Below, piece by piece: positions 31,545 to 39,115 of a stretch of DNA of 44,549 nucleotides (position 1 is the first letter of the stretch; each line of letters opens with the position of its first letter). Position numbers and translations under genes: made by a program. Source of the DNA: Flavobacterium sp. (GTDB taxonomy: Bacteria > Bacteroidota > Bacteroidia > Flavobacteriales > Flavobacteriaceae). The DNA is taken from positions 1 to 44,549 of the forward strand of contig NZ_JASLCE010000106.1 of assembly GCF_030146175.1 (NCBI RefSeq), in the 5' to 3' direction. The notes beneath the pieces were generated by a model. The model saw only the letters and a program-made list of their open reading frames with translations. It was not told where the DNA came from and did not search any database.

Positions 31545-32900
31545 ATGAAAAAAAAACAAGCACAGATTTTAATTATCGACGATCAGGATGATATTCTTTT
31601 GGCCGCAAAACTGCTGTTAAAAAAACATTTTGAAACCATTCATACCGCCAATTCTCCAAAAAAATTAGTCCAATTACTTGCCGATAATCCAATTGATGTG
31701 GTACTTCTGGATATGAATTATCGTATCGGTTTTGAAGACGGACGCGAAGGTATTCATTGGTTAAAGGAAATAAAATTGCTTGCTCCGAACACGGTAGTCG
31801 TTCTGATGACCGCTTTTGGAAAAGTGGAAACGGCAGTCGAAGGGCTTAAATCCGGCGCTTTCGATTATGTGATGAAACCATGGGACAACGATAAATTACT
31901 TACGGTGATCAACAATGCCGTAGCGCAAAGTCGGAAAGACCAGAAAAAGAATCCACCGCAACTTCAAGTCGGTCAGTCGGTTTTTATGGGTAATGCTCCC
32001 AAGATCAAACAAGCCTATGCTATTGCAGACAAAGTCGCCAAAACGGATGCCAATGTACTTATCCTTGGTGAAAATGGAACCGGAAAATATGTTTTCGCCG
32101 ATTATATTCACCGGCATTCGGACCGGAAAGACCAACCGTTTATCGCGGTTGACCTCGGTTCGTTAAACGAAAACATCTTCGAAAGTGAATTGTTCGGTTA
32201 TGCGAAAGGTGCTTTTACCGATGCCAAATCCGATACCGCCGGACGTTTTGAAGCCGCACAAGGCGGAACGATTTTTCTGGACGAAATCGGGAATGTTCCG
32301 TTGCATTTGCAATCCAAGTTATTACAAGTGATCCAGAATAAAACCGTTACCCGATTGGGTGAAGCCAAAGCCCGACCTCTAAATGTGCGTATCATCACGG
32401 CGACCAACCTCGACCTGAAACAGGAAGTGGCGGCAAAAAACTTCCGGGAAGATTTGTTCTATCGGATCAATACCATGACGATTCCATTGCCGTCATTGCG
32501 CGAACGAAATGAGGATATTATTCCACTTGCGCACTTTTTATTAGAACAATTGGCCGCAAAATATGGTCGGGATGGGTTACAATTTCAGGAGAAAGCACTG
32601 GAAAACATGGAAAAACATCGTTGGAACGGTAATATCCGCGAGATGGAAAACCGGATCGAAAGGGCTGTAATCCTTTGTGAAGAGGCGACTATCACCGCTT
32701 CCGATCTGGATCTGACGTCCATTTCCGAACCGGATGAGGTAGCAGAAGACCTGCAATTGTCGGATCTTGAAAAACGAACCATCGAAAAAACGTTACACAA
32801 ACATCAGTATAACATTAGCAAAACAGCCGAAGAATTGGGACTTTCCCGAGCGGCTCTATACCGCCGAATCGAAAAATTCGGGATTGCAACCAACGATTAA
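31545..32900 (+). CDS. Sigma-54-dependent response regulator (NtrC family)
   Basis: The protein has 451 residues from the ATG at 31545. A GTG at 31503 in the same frame would add 14 residues that look unlike a receiver start, so the ATG is preferred. Domains: receiver with D12, D13, phosphoacceptor D56 (LLDMNY) and a lysine near 108; AAA+ domain with a Walker A of GENGTGKY, the sigma-54 contact loop GAFTDA (G to D against GAFTGA) and LDEIGNVPL; a Fis-type helix-turn-helix at the end (ISKTAEELGLSRAALYRRI). It is followed after 11 nt by its histidine kinase and is divergent from the ABC export operon, its likely target. Confidence 0.92.
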   Translation: MKKKQAQILIIDDQDDILLAAKLLLKKHFETIHTANSPKKLVQLLADNPIDVVLLDMNYRIGFEDGREGIHWLKEIKLLAPNTVVVLMTAFGKVETAVEGLKSGAFDYVMKPWDNDKLLTVINNAVAQSRKDQKKNPPQLQVGQSVFMGNAPKIKQAYAIADKVAKTDANVLILGENGTGKYVFADYIHRHSDRKDQPFIAVDLGSLNENIFESELFGYAKGAFTDAKSDTAGRFEAAQGGTIFLDEIGNVPLHLQSKLLQVIQNKTVTRLGEAKARPLNVRIITATNLDLKQEVAAKNFREDLFYRINTMTIPLPSLRERNEDIIPLAHFLLEQLAAKYGRDGLQFQEKALENMEKHRWNGNIREMENRIERAVILCEEATITASDLDLTSISEPDEVAEDLQLSDLEKRTIEKTLHKHQYNISKTAEELGLSRAALYRRIEKFGIATND

Positions 32901-32911
32901 ATCCGCCGCTT

Positions 32912-34264
32912 ATGACACAATCCTGGAAAATATACAATGCTTTTTTTATCCGGTTACTGCTATTGCTGGTACTTCTCGGAAGTTGTATTTTGCTGTTTCA
33001 GAAACAACTCTACTATACGCTATTTGGTTTTGTTTTTTTCGGGGTCTTAGTACTACTGGAAATGTATTATTTTATCCGAAATGCTTTTTTATTTTACGAT
33101 AAAACCATCACCGCTATTTTACAGCAGGATTATTCGGCCAGTTATTCCGATGCGTATAAAACCGGAAATTACAGCAAATTGTACCAGCTTTACGAAACGC
33201 TAAAAGAACGGGGAAACGAGCAAACATCCAAGGAACTCGTGTACCGAACCATTTTAAACAATATCGACAGCGGTGTTTTAATCCTTGAAAAAAAGGAATC
33301 GGAATGGGGTATTTTTTTGATGAACGATTATTTTTCAAATCAGTTTACGGTACCAAAGGTTTCCAAATGGCATTATCTGAAAAAGCAGATTCCATCGTTT
33401 TGTTCGGCTATCGAGCAATTTGACTTTCAGGAAGTGAAAACATCCGTGCAAATTCGTGCAAATGCCGATGCGGAATTTCAGACGTTCCGCTTACAGGCGT
33501 CATTAAGTAAGAGTTACAATACCGAATATTATATTATTTTTCTGGATTCCATTCAAAAGGTAATCGAGAAAAAAGAGAAAGAAGCCTGGATTAATCTGAT
33601 GAAGGTGATTTCGCATGAATTATTAAACTCGCTGACACCGATTCGTTCGCTATCGCAGAATTTACAGGAAATTGTGGATCAGGACGATTTAAGTTCCGAA
33701 GATCTGGATGATATCCGGTTAAGTCTTTCGACGATCATCAACCGAAGTGATCATCTTCAATTCTTTGTCGACAATTACCGCAAACTGGCGATGTTACCCT
33801 CACCTCAAAAGGAAAAAACCGCTTTACAATCGCTCGTACAATCCTGTATTGACACCATGATGCCGTTGTTTAAAACACATGGTATTAGCATCCATAATAA
33901 CATTGATTTTGACCGTTGGCTTTATGTCGACCGCAACCAATTGGAACAGGTTATCCTAAACCTGCTTACCAATAGTATGTATGCGCTAACCGGAGATTCG
34001 ACGGATTCGAAAGTAATTGAGCTATCCGCATCAGTGGCCAATAACCGTTTGTTTATTGTGATTTCCGATAGTGGTTCCGGAATTGAAAAAGAGATTCAGG
34101 ATAAAATTTTCCTTCCGTTTTTTACCACGCGGAAAGAAGGTGCCGGTATTGGTTTGACATTATCCAAAAACATCATCGAAGCCCATGGCGGTTATCTCAA
34201 TTACCAACGCGACAGCGCGCATACAACGTTTGTTATTAGTCTGATTGAAGGCGAAAATTCGTAG
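32912..34264 (+). CDS. Histidine kinase, NtrB-like partner of the sigma-54 regulator
   Basis: The 450-residue protein has two membrane spans close together at the N-terminus (about 10-27 and 31-50) with almost no periplasmic loop, so it probably senses a membrane or cytoplasmic signal. A PAS-like region follows (about 100-200), then the H-box with H235 (ISHELLNSLTPIRSLSQNL). The ATP-binding domain has the N-box VILNLLTNSMYAL (about 349-361), the G1 box SDSGSGI and GAGIGLTLSKNI. It is 11 nt after the regulator gene, so the two are surely co-transcribed. The signal is unknown; cell-envelope stress is a plausible inference given the exporter next door. Confidence 0.9.
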   Translation: MTQSWKIYNAFFIRLLLLLVLLGSCILLFQKQLYYTLFGFVFFGVLVLLEMYYFIRNAFLFYDKTITAILQQDYSASYSDAYKTGNYSKLYQLYETLKERGNEQTSKELVYRTILNNIDSGVLILEKKESEWGIFLMNDYFSNQFTVPKVSKWHYLKKQIPSFCSAIEQFDFQEVKTSVQIRANADAEFQTFRLQASLSKSYNTEYYIIFLDSIQKVIEKKEKEAWINLMKVISHELLNSLTPIRSLSQNLQEIVDQDDLSSEDLDDIRLSLSTIINRSDHLQFFVDNYRKLAMLPSPQKEKTALQSLVQSCIDTMMPLFKTHGISIHNNIDFDRWLYVDRNQLEQVILNLLTNSMYALTGDSTDSKVIELSASVANNRLFIVISDSGSGIEKEIQDKIFLPFFTTRKEGAGIGLTLSKNIIEAHGGYLNYQRDSAHTTFVISLIEGENS

Positions 34265-34266
34265 TA

Positions 34267-34599
34267 TTACAATTGTATTTCCGGTTGCCAGAATAGTTTT
34301 TCGAAGTGCACCACCTGATTGTTTTTCACTTTAACACCTTCGCTTTCGAGTAGTTGTTGCATCAGATTGGTTCCGTCGAAATGGTGTTTACCGGTGAGCA
34401 TTCCCACGCGATTTACCACACGATGTGCCGGAACATCGTCTTTTCCGTGTGCTGCATTCATCGCCCAGCCGACCATACGTGCCGAACGCGCCGCGCCCAG
34501 GGTTTTGGCAATCGCACCATAGGACGTTACCCGCCCGTACGGAATTTGACGTGCCACTTCGTACACCCGTTCGAAGAAATTTTCATTTTCGGCTTTCAT
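34267..34599 (-). CDS. Alkyltransferase-like (ATL) DNA repair protein
   Basis: The 110-residue protein has the C-terminal fold of O6-alkylguanine alkyltransferases: IPYGRVTSYGAIAKTLG, then ARSARMVGWAMNAA. The active-site Cys of the PCHR motif is replaced: P57-A58-H59-R60. ATL proteins lack the cysteine and bind alkylated guanine without repairing it, then recruit nucleotide excision repair. Many ATLs have Trp at this position (PWHR); Ala is less common. Its start codon overlaps the LysE stop codon by one base (TAATG). Confidence 0.88.
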   Translation of the reverse strand: MKAENENFFERVYEVARQIPYGRVTSYGAIAKTLGAARSARMVGWAMNAAHGKDDVPAHRVVNRVGMLTGKHHFDGTNLMQQLLESEGVKVKNNQVVHFEKLFWQPEIQL

Positions 34600-35237
34600 T
34601 ATCCCAAATAATTATTGATCAACTTAATTAAGGTGACGACAGAAACCAGTCCGGTTATGGATCCGATAATATAATTGATATTGGTAATTAGAAAGGACGG
34701 TTTTTCGCCTTCTTTTTTCTTAAAAAACAGGATATAAAGGTAAAACACCAGAAACGATCCGATAACGGCTCCCAATACAAACAGGGAAATATAGGATTGA
34801 TTAAAAAAGAAATATCCGTTTCGCGACAACCATACGCTGATAAAGACATAATACGGAATCGGAAAAAGATTGAGTGCCGACAGTAGCATTCCCAAAAAGA
34901 AACGACTGGTTTTGCTTTTCATTTTAAGCTCTTCCTTGGGTTTCTTCGGTTTGTTGGCAATCGTAAAAAAATAGAGCGTTAACAACACAAAAATCACAAG
35001 ACCAACTTCCTGTAACAGGTTAATGATTTCCGGATTACGATCGATAAATTTTGCAAATAATACCGCCAGATAGGTTTGAAAAAGTACGGTAAACGTAGCG
35101 CCCAATGCAAACATCAGGGCTTTATTTCTGCCATCCCGCACACTTAGTTTTGCAGCCGTCATATTGAGCAGACCGGGTGGTGTGATCCCAATCGAAGCCA
35201 CTGTAAAACCAAGTATGAGGGGCATGAAATAATTCAT
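34599..35237 (-). CDS. LysE-family membrane exporter
   Basis: The 212-residue protein is hydrophobic, with about six spans. The N-terminal GFTVASIGITPPGLLNMTAAKLSVRDG segment is the LysE/RhtB signature (PGPxxxxxxxxxxxxG variant, here with PPGLLN). Members export basic amino acids, homoserine or other small compounds; the substrate here is unknown. It starts directly after the trmB stop codon (TAGATG) and overlaps the ATL gene, so the three genes form one unit. Confidence 0.8.
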   Translation of the reverse strand: MNYFMPLILGFTVASIGITPPGLLNMTAAKLSVRDGRNKALMFALGATFTVLFQTYLAVLFAKFIDRNPEIINLLQEVGLVIFVLLTLYFFTIANKPKKPKEELKMKSKTSRFFLGMLLSALNLFPIPYYVFISVWLSRNGYFFFNQSYISLFVLGAVIGSFLVFYLYILFFKKKEGEKPSFLITNINYIIGSITGLVSVVTLIKLINNYLG

Positions 35238-35912
35238 CTATTTTATTTTGAATTGGATATAAGTTATCGCTTTATTTTGTTCTAAATATTGTTGTTCGTA
35301 AAACGTCTGAATGGCAGTTACCACTTCCGGCGCTCCTTCGTTTTTGTAAACATTATGATTGGCATACAACACTTCGTGGCCTTCGCCGTGTAATAATCCC
35401 AACGTATAACCGTGCATAAATTCGCTATCGGTTTTCAGGTTCATGATCCCGTCTTTTTTCAGGATTTTTTTATAGCGTTGTAAGAATTCCGAGTTCGTCA
35501 TACGGTGCTTTGTACGCTTGTATTTGATTTGCGGATCCGGGAATGTAATCCAGATTTCGTCTACTTCTGATTCTGCGAATACATATTCCAGCAATTCAAT
35601 CTGCGTTCGTATAAAGGCTACATTCGACAATCCGTTTTCTACAGCTGTTTTTGCTCCCCGCCAAAATCGTGCCCCTTTTATATCAATCCCGATAAAATTT
35701 TTATCCGGGTAACGCGTAGCCAATCCAACGGAGTATTCCCCTTTTCCACATCCCAATTCCAACACCAACGGGTTATCATTTTTAAAAACCTCCTGTTTCC
35801 ATTTGCCTTTAAACGGAAAAGTATCCGACACCACCTCTTCCCGAGTTGGCTGAAATACGTTCCCAAATGTCTCGTTCTCCTTAAATCTTTTTAATTTATT
35901 TTTACTTCCCAC
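35238..35912 (-). CDS. trmB: tRNA (guanine-46-N7)-methyltransferase
   Basis: The 224-residue enzyme makes m7G46 in the variable loop of tRNA. SAM-binding motif I is LVLELGCGKGEYSVGLA (about 49-65), and the family motifs FIGIDIKGARFW, ITFPDPQIKYKRTKHRM and RYKKILKKDGIM follow. A stretch with TVYNEGAPEV-like sequence is present near the end (YKNEGAPEVVTA). The length matches TrmB. It is first of the group trmB-LysE-ATL. Confidence 0.95.
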   Translation of the reverse strand: MGSKNKLKRFKENETFGNVFQPTREEVVSDTFPFKGKWKQEVFKNDNPLVLELGCGKGEYSVGLATRYPDKNFIGIDIKGARFWRGAKTAVENGLSNVAFIRTQIELLEYVFAESEVDEIWITFPDPQIKYKRTKHRMTNSEFLQRYKKILKKDGIMNLKTDSEFMHGYTLGLLHGEGHEVLYANHNVYKNEGAPEVVTAIQTFYEQQYLEQNKAITYIQFKIK

Positions 35913-36150
35913 GACTAAACTTAAAATTTTGGTAAAATTACGGAAATATCCAAGAACTAAAATAGTTTTACTTTGCAGTTATTAAATAAGTTATCAAAAA
36001 CGATCTTATTTATATCCGGATAACCGGATTGGTTTACGCTTCCCGTTATGCATCGCAGGTTTTTATAAAGACCTGTTATTTCAGGGGTTGATTTGTGTCT
36101 TTTGGATTGCCCGCGGGGTAAAATGAAAAACTTTTGGAATATTTAGTACA
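35913..36150. other. Intergenic region between trmB and the glycosyltransferase gene
   Basis: This region of 238 bases separates divergent genes. Near 36014-36030 there is an ATCCGG...CCGGAT inverted motif. AACTTTTG, one mismatch from TAnnTTTG, lies near 36128 and could be the -7 box of the glycosyltransferase gene. No coding potential is seen. Confidence 0.4.
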
Positions 36151-37227
36151 ATGCATAAAGAACGAAAAAAAAGAATTTTAGTCGCTCCATTAAATTGGGG
36201 CCTTGGGCATGCCACGCGTTGCATCCCGGTTATTGAGGCTTTGGAAAATCACGGATTTCAGCCGGTGATTGCTTCCGATGGTGTTGCGTTGTCGCTTTTA
36301 GAAAAAGAATTTCCGCACCTGCAAGCCTTACAACTTCCTTCTTATAAAATCCAGTATGCTCAAAACGGAGCTAATTTTAAATGGAAAATGATCAGTCAGA
36401 TTCCGAATATGTACCGCGCCATGCGGGACGAACGGAAAATGGTAGAACGTTGGATTCAGGAAGAGGCCATCGACGGGATTATTTCCGACAACCGACTGGG
36501 TGTTTTTTCTTCCAAAGTCCCTTCGGTTTTTATCACGCATCAATTGAATGTTTTAACCGGAAACACTTCCTGGATTACGACTAAAATCCACCATCAGTTT
36601 ATCCGAAAATACAGAGAATGCTGGGTTCCGGATATCGCCGGAAGTCCGAATCTTTCCGGGAAACTGGGGCATACGGAAACGCCGGTAACCAATGTAAAAT
36701 ATATTGGCCCGTTAAGTCGTTTGCACAAAAAGACCGTCGAGCCCTTATATGATCTGATGGTTATTCTGTCCGGGCCGGAACCGCAACGGACATTACTGGA
36801 AGACAAATTAAAACTGGAACTGAAATATTTTGAAGGTAAAATCCTTTTTGTCCGTGGTGTAATCGAAGAAGAACAAACCATCTCGCGACGCCTGAATTTT
36901 ACCTGCTATAATTTTATGAATACCGAAGAACTGGAAATGGCCTTTAACCAAAGTAAAATGGTATTGAGTCGTTCCGGATATACGACTATCATGGATTTGG
37001 CACATTTGGGCAAAAAAGCCTTTTTTATCCCAACTCCGGGTCAATATGAGCAGGAATACCTGGCTAAAAAATTAAAGAAAAAAGGACTGGTTCCGTATTC
37101 CCGACAGGAGGAATTTAAAGTTGGCGATTTGAATCAGGTGGACTTGTACAAAGGACTTAAGAACATCACTCAGGAAATCACCTGGCGTCAGTTATTTTGT
37201 CTTTTCGAGCGTAAAGGAAAACTCTGA
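36151..37227 (+). CDS. MurG-like GT-B glycosyltransferase
   Basis: The 358-residue protein has the GT-B fold pattern of MurG/GT28-like enzymes. ILVAPLNWGLGHATRCIPVIEAL (about 9-31) is the glycine-rich N-terminal nucleotide-sugar loop, and the C-terminal half has the acceptor/donor region SRSGYTTIMDLAHLGKKAFFIPTPGQYEQEYLA (about 271-303). MurG itself is not suggested, as no cell-division genes are near. The donor and acceptor are unknown. The last 36 bases overlap the end of the convergent phoR-like gene. Confidence 0.85.
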   Translation: MHKERKKRILVAPLNWGLGHATRCIPVIEALENHGFQPVIASDGVALSLLEKEFPHLQALQLPSYKIQYAQNGANFKWKMISQIPNMYRAMRDERKMVERWIQEEAIDGIISDNRLGVFSSKVPSVFITHQLNVLTGNTSWITTKIHHQFIRKYRECWVPDIAGSPNLSGKLGHTETPVTNVKYIGPLSRLHKKTVEPLYDLMVILSGPEPQRTLLEDKLKLELKYFEGKILFVRGVIEEEQTISRRLNFTCYNFMNTEELEMAFNQSKMVLSRSGYTTIMDLAHLGKKAFFIPTPGQYEQEYLAKKLKKKGLVPYSRQEEFKVGDLNQVDLYKGLKNITQEITWRQLFCLFERKGKL

Positions 37228-38235
37228 TCCGACACCGATTTTACTTTCCACATAAATACGTTCGTCGTGCGCTTCGATAATGTGTTTTACGATGGCCAAT
37301 CCCAAACCGGAACCACCTTCGGAGCGCGCACCACTTTTGTCCACACGGAAAAATCGTTCGAATAAACGGGAAATAAACTGCTTTTGAATTCCTTCCCCAT
37401 TATCGGTTACGCGAATAATCACTTTGTTATTGACCAAATCCTCGATACTGATTTCGGTTGTTCCGTTTTCTTTTCCGTATTTGATGGAATTTTCGACAAG
37501 ATTGGTCACCACCTGCTGGATACGTTCTTTATCGGCAAAAACCTTTACCGGCTTGCTGTATTTCCGATCGAACATCAACATAATGTTTTTCTGATCGGCA
37601 CGCATTTCCAGAAGATCCAAAACATTCTGAATGACATCGACAATATTGAATTCGGTAAACTCCAGATTTAGATCGCCGGTTTCGAGTTTGGTGATCATAT
37701 CCAGATCTTTTACGATATAGATCAATCGTTCGACACCTTTTTCGGCGCGTTGCAGGTATTTTTTGCGGATGGTTTTATCGTTCATCGCCCCGTCCAGTAA
37801 GGTAAGCAGATAGCCCTGAACGGTGAACAACGGTGTTTTTAATTCGTGAGAAACATTCCCCAGGAACTCCCGACGGTATTCCTCACGAATTTTTAAAGTT
37901 TCAATTTCTATTTTTTTGTCTTTTGCAAATTTCTGTACTTCGTTCATCAGCGTCGCCATATCGGTTGTAACCGGCTGACTTCTGAGTGTGGTAGAATCCA
38001 GTAACGACACGTCGTCGTAGATTTTTTTAACCCGTCGGTAGATAAAGCGCTCTACGCGGTATTGCAGTACGAAAAAGGAAAAAAAGTAAACGCCTAAAGC
38101 AAAAACAATACAGAATTTATAGTTTAGTTCGTAAAACCAATACGTCAATCCTGCGATTAATAAGGTGGAAAAAAGGGTAATATAGAGCGCAGATTTGACT
38201 GCAAATCTGTATGATTTTTTAAAGCTTATGGACAT
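37192..38235 (-). CDS. PhoR-like sensor histidine kinase
   Basis: The 347-residue protein has two spans at the N-terminus (about 10-30 and 35-53) with a very short loop between, as in PhoR, which senses through a partner rather than a periplasmic domain. The dimerisation helix has H130 (NVSHELKTPLFTVQGYL). The kinase domain has QQVVTNLVENSIKYG, VTDNGEGI and GGSGLGLAIVKHI. It starts directly after the phoB-like gene, without a gap. I see no Pst transport or phoU gene in the window to confirm a phosphate role. Confidence 0.85.
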   Translation of the reverse strand: MSISFKKSYRFAVKSALYITLFSTLLIAGLTYWFYELNYKFCIVFALGVYFFSFFVLQYRVERFIYRRVKKIYDDVSLLDSTTLRSQPVTTDMATLMNEVQKFAKDKKIEIETLKIREEYRREFLGNVSHELKTPLFTVQGYLLTLLDGAMNDKTIRKKYLQRAEKGVERLIYIVKDLDMITKLETGDLNLEFTEFNIVDVIQNVLDLLEMRADQKNIMLMFDRKYSKPVKVFADKERIQQVVTNLVENSIKYGKENGTTEISIEDLVNNKVIIRVTDNGEGIQKQFISRLFERFFRVDKSGARSEGGSGLGLAIVKHIIEAHDERIYVESKIGVGSEFSFTLEKTK

Positions 38236-38919
38236 TTATATTTCTAATTTGTAACCGACTCCTTTGATGGTTTTAAATAGATCGTCTCCGATTTTTTCTC
38301 TTAGTTTTCGGATATGAACGTCAATTGTTCGTCCGCCAACCACTACTTCGTTACCCCATACTTTATCGAGGATTTCTTCTCTTTTAAATACTTTTCCGGG
38401 TTTGGAAGCCAAAAGGTAGAACAATTCAAATTCTTTACGCGGCAGGATAATTTCTTCTCCTTCTTTTACAATTTTGTATTCTTCGCGGTTGATTTCGATT
38501 TCACCTACTCGTAATACATCACCTTGTTGCTCTTCTTCTTTTAAGCGACGCAATAAGGCTTTAACCTTACTCACCAGAACTTTCGGTTTAATCGGTTTGG
38601 CGATGTAATCGTCGGCTCCGGCATCGAACCCTGCCACTTGTGAATAATCTTCACTTCTTGCGGTCAGGAATGTTATAATCACATTGGCCAGTTCCGGGAT
38701 TTTACGGATGTTTTCGCACGCTTCCATACCATCCATTTCAGGCATCATCACATCCATAATGATCAACTGTGGCATTTCTTTTTTAGCTTTTAAAATGGCC
38801 TCTTTACCATTGCTTGCCGTTACGATCTGATAACCTTCCTGTGATAGATTATATCCTACGATTTCGAGGATATCCTGCTCATCATCAACCAATAAAATCT
38901 TAATGTCTTTTTTCTTCAT
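38236..38919 (-). CDS. PhoB-like response regulator
   Basis: The protein has 227 residues from the ATG at 38919; an upstream in-frame GTG (38926-38928) would add three residues. The receiver has D12, D13 and phosphoacceptor D56 (IIMDVMMPEMDG). The C-terminal OmpR/PhoB winged helix has ILPRKEFELFYLLASKPGKVFKREEILDKVWG, then RTIDVHIRKLREKIG. It is co-directional and contiguous with the histidine kinase. The intergenic region upstream holds three GTTAAC sites that could be its own operators. Confidence 0.9.
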   Translation of the reverse strand: MKKKDIKILLVDDEQDILEIVGYNLSQEGYQIVTASNGKEAILKAKKEMPQLIIMDVMMPEMDGMEACENIRKIPELANVIITFLTARSEDYSQVAGFDAGADDYIAKPIKPKVLVSKVKALLRRLKEEEQQGDVLRVGEIEINREEYKIVKEGEEIILPRKEFELFYLLASKPGKVFKREEILDKVWGNEVVVGGRTIDVHIRKLREKIGDDLFKTIKGVGYKLEI

Positions 38920-38981
38920 AATGGACACTCTATGTGTGTTTTCGGGTTGTAAAGGTAAAGATAATACAAAACGATTATATG

Positions 38982-39062
38982 TGTTAACGATTATTTAATC
39001 TGTTAACGATTTCGTAATACATTCCCAACAAAACGATAACAGGTTACTAACTTCAGGTTAAC
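38982..39062. promoter_or_regulatory. GTTAAC repeats between phoB-like and TonB receptor genes
   Basis: TGTTAACGATT occurs at 38982-38992 and again at 39001-39011 (period 19), and a third GTTAAC lies at 39057-39062. Between them are degenerate copies (GATAAC near 39035, GTTACTAAC near 39043). PhoB/PhoP-type regulators bind direct repeats of short TTAACA-like sites, so these are candidate operators shared by the divergent genes. The match to a Pho box is suggestive only. Confidence 0.4.
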
Positions 39063-39115
39063 TTCGAAAGGGTTCCTTTGCGCAAAATTTAATACAACAC
39101 GTAAACAACAACACA

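Noticed and set aside
36014..36030. ATCCGG...CCGGAT element upstream of the glycosyltransferase gene
   Set aside because: The palindrome is short and lies in a region without other supporting signals; kept only as a note.
38920..38928. GTG start of the PhoB-like regulator
   Set aside because: The ATG at 38919 is the stronger start; the three extra residues add nothing recognisable.
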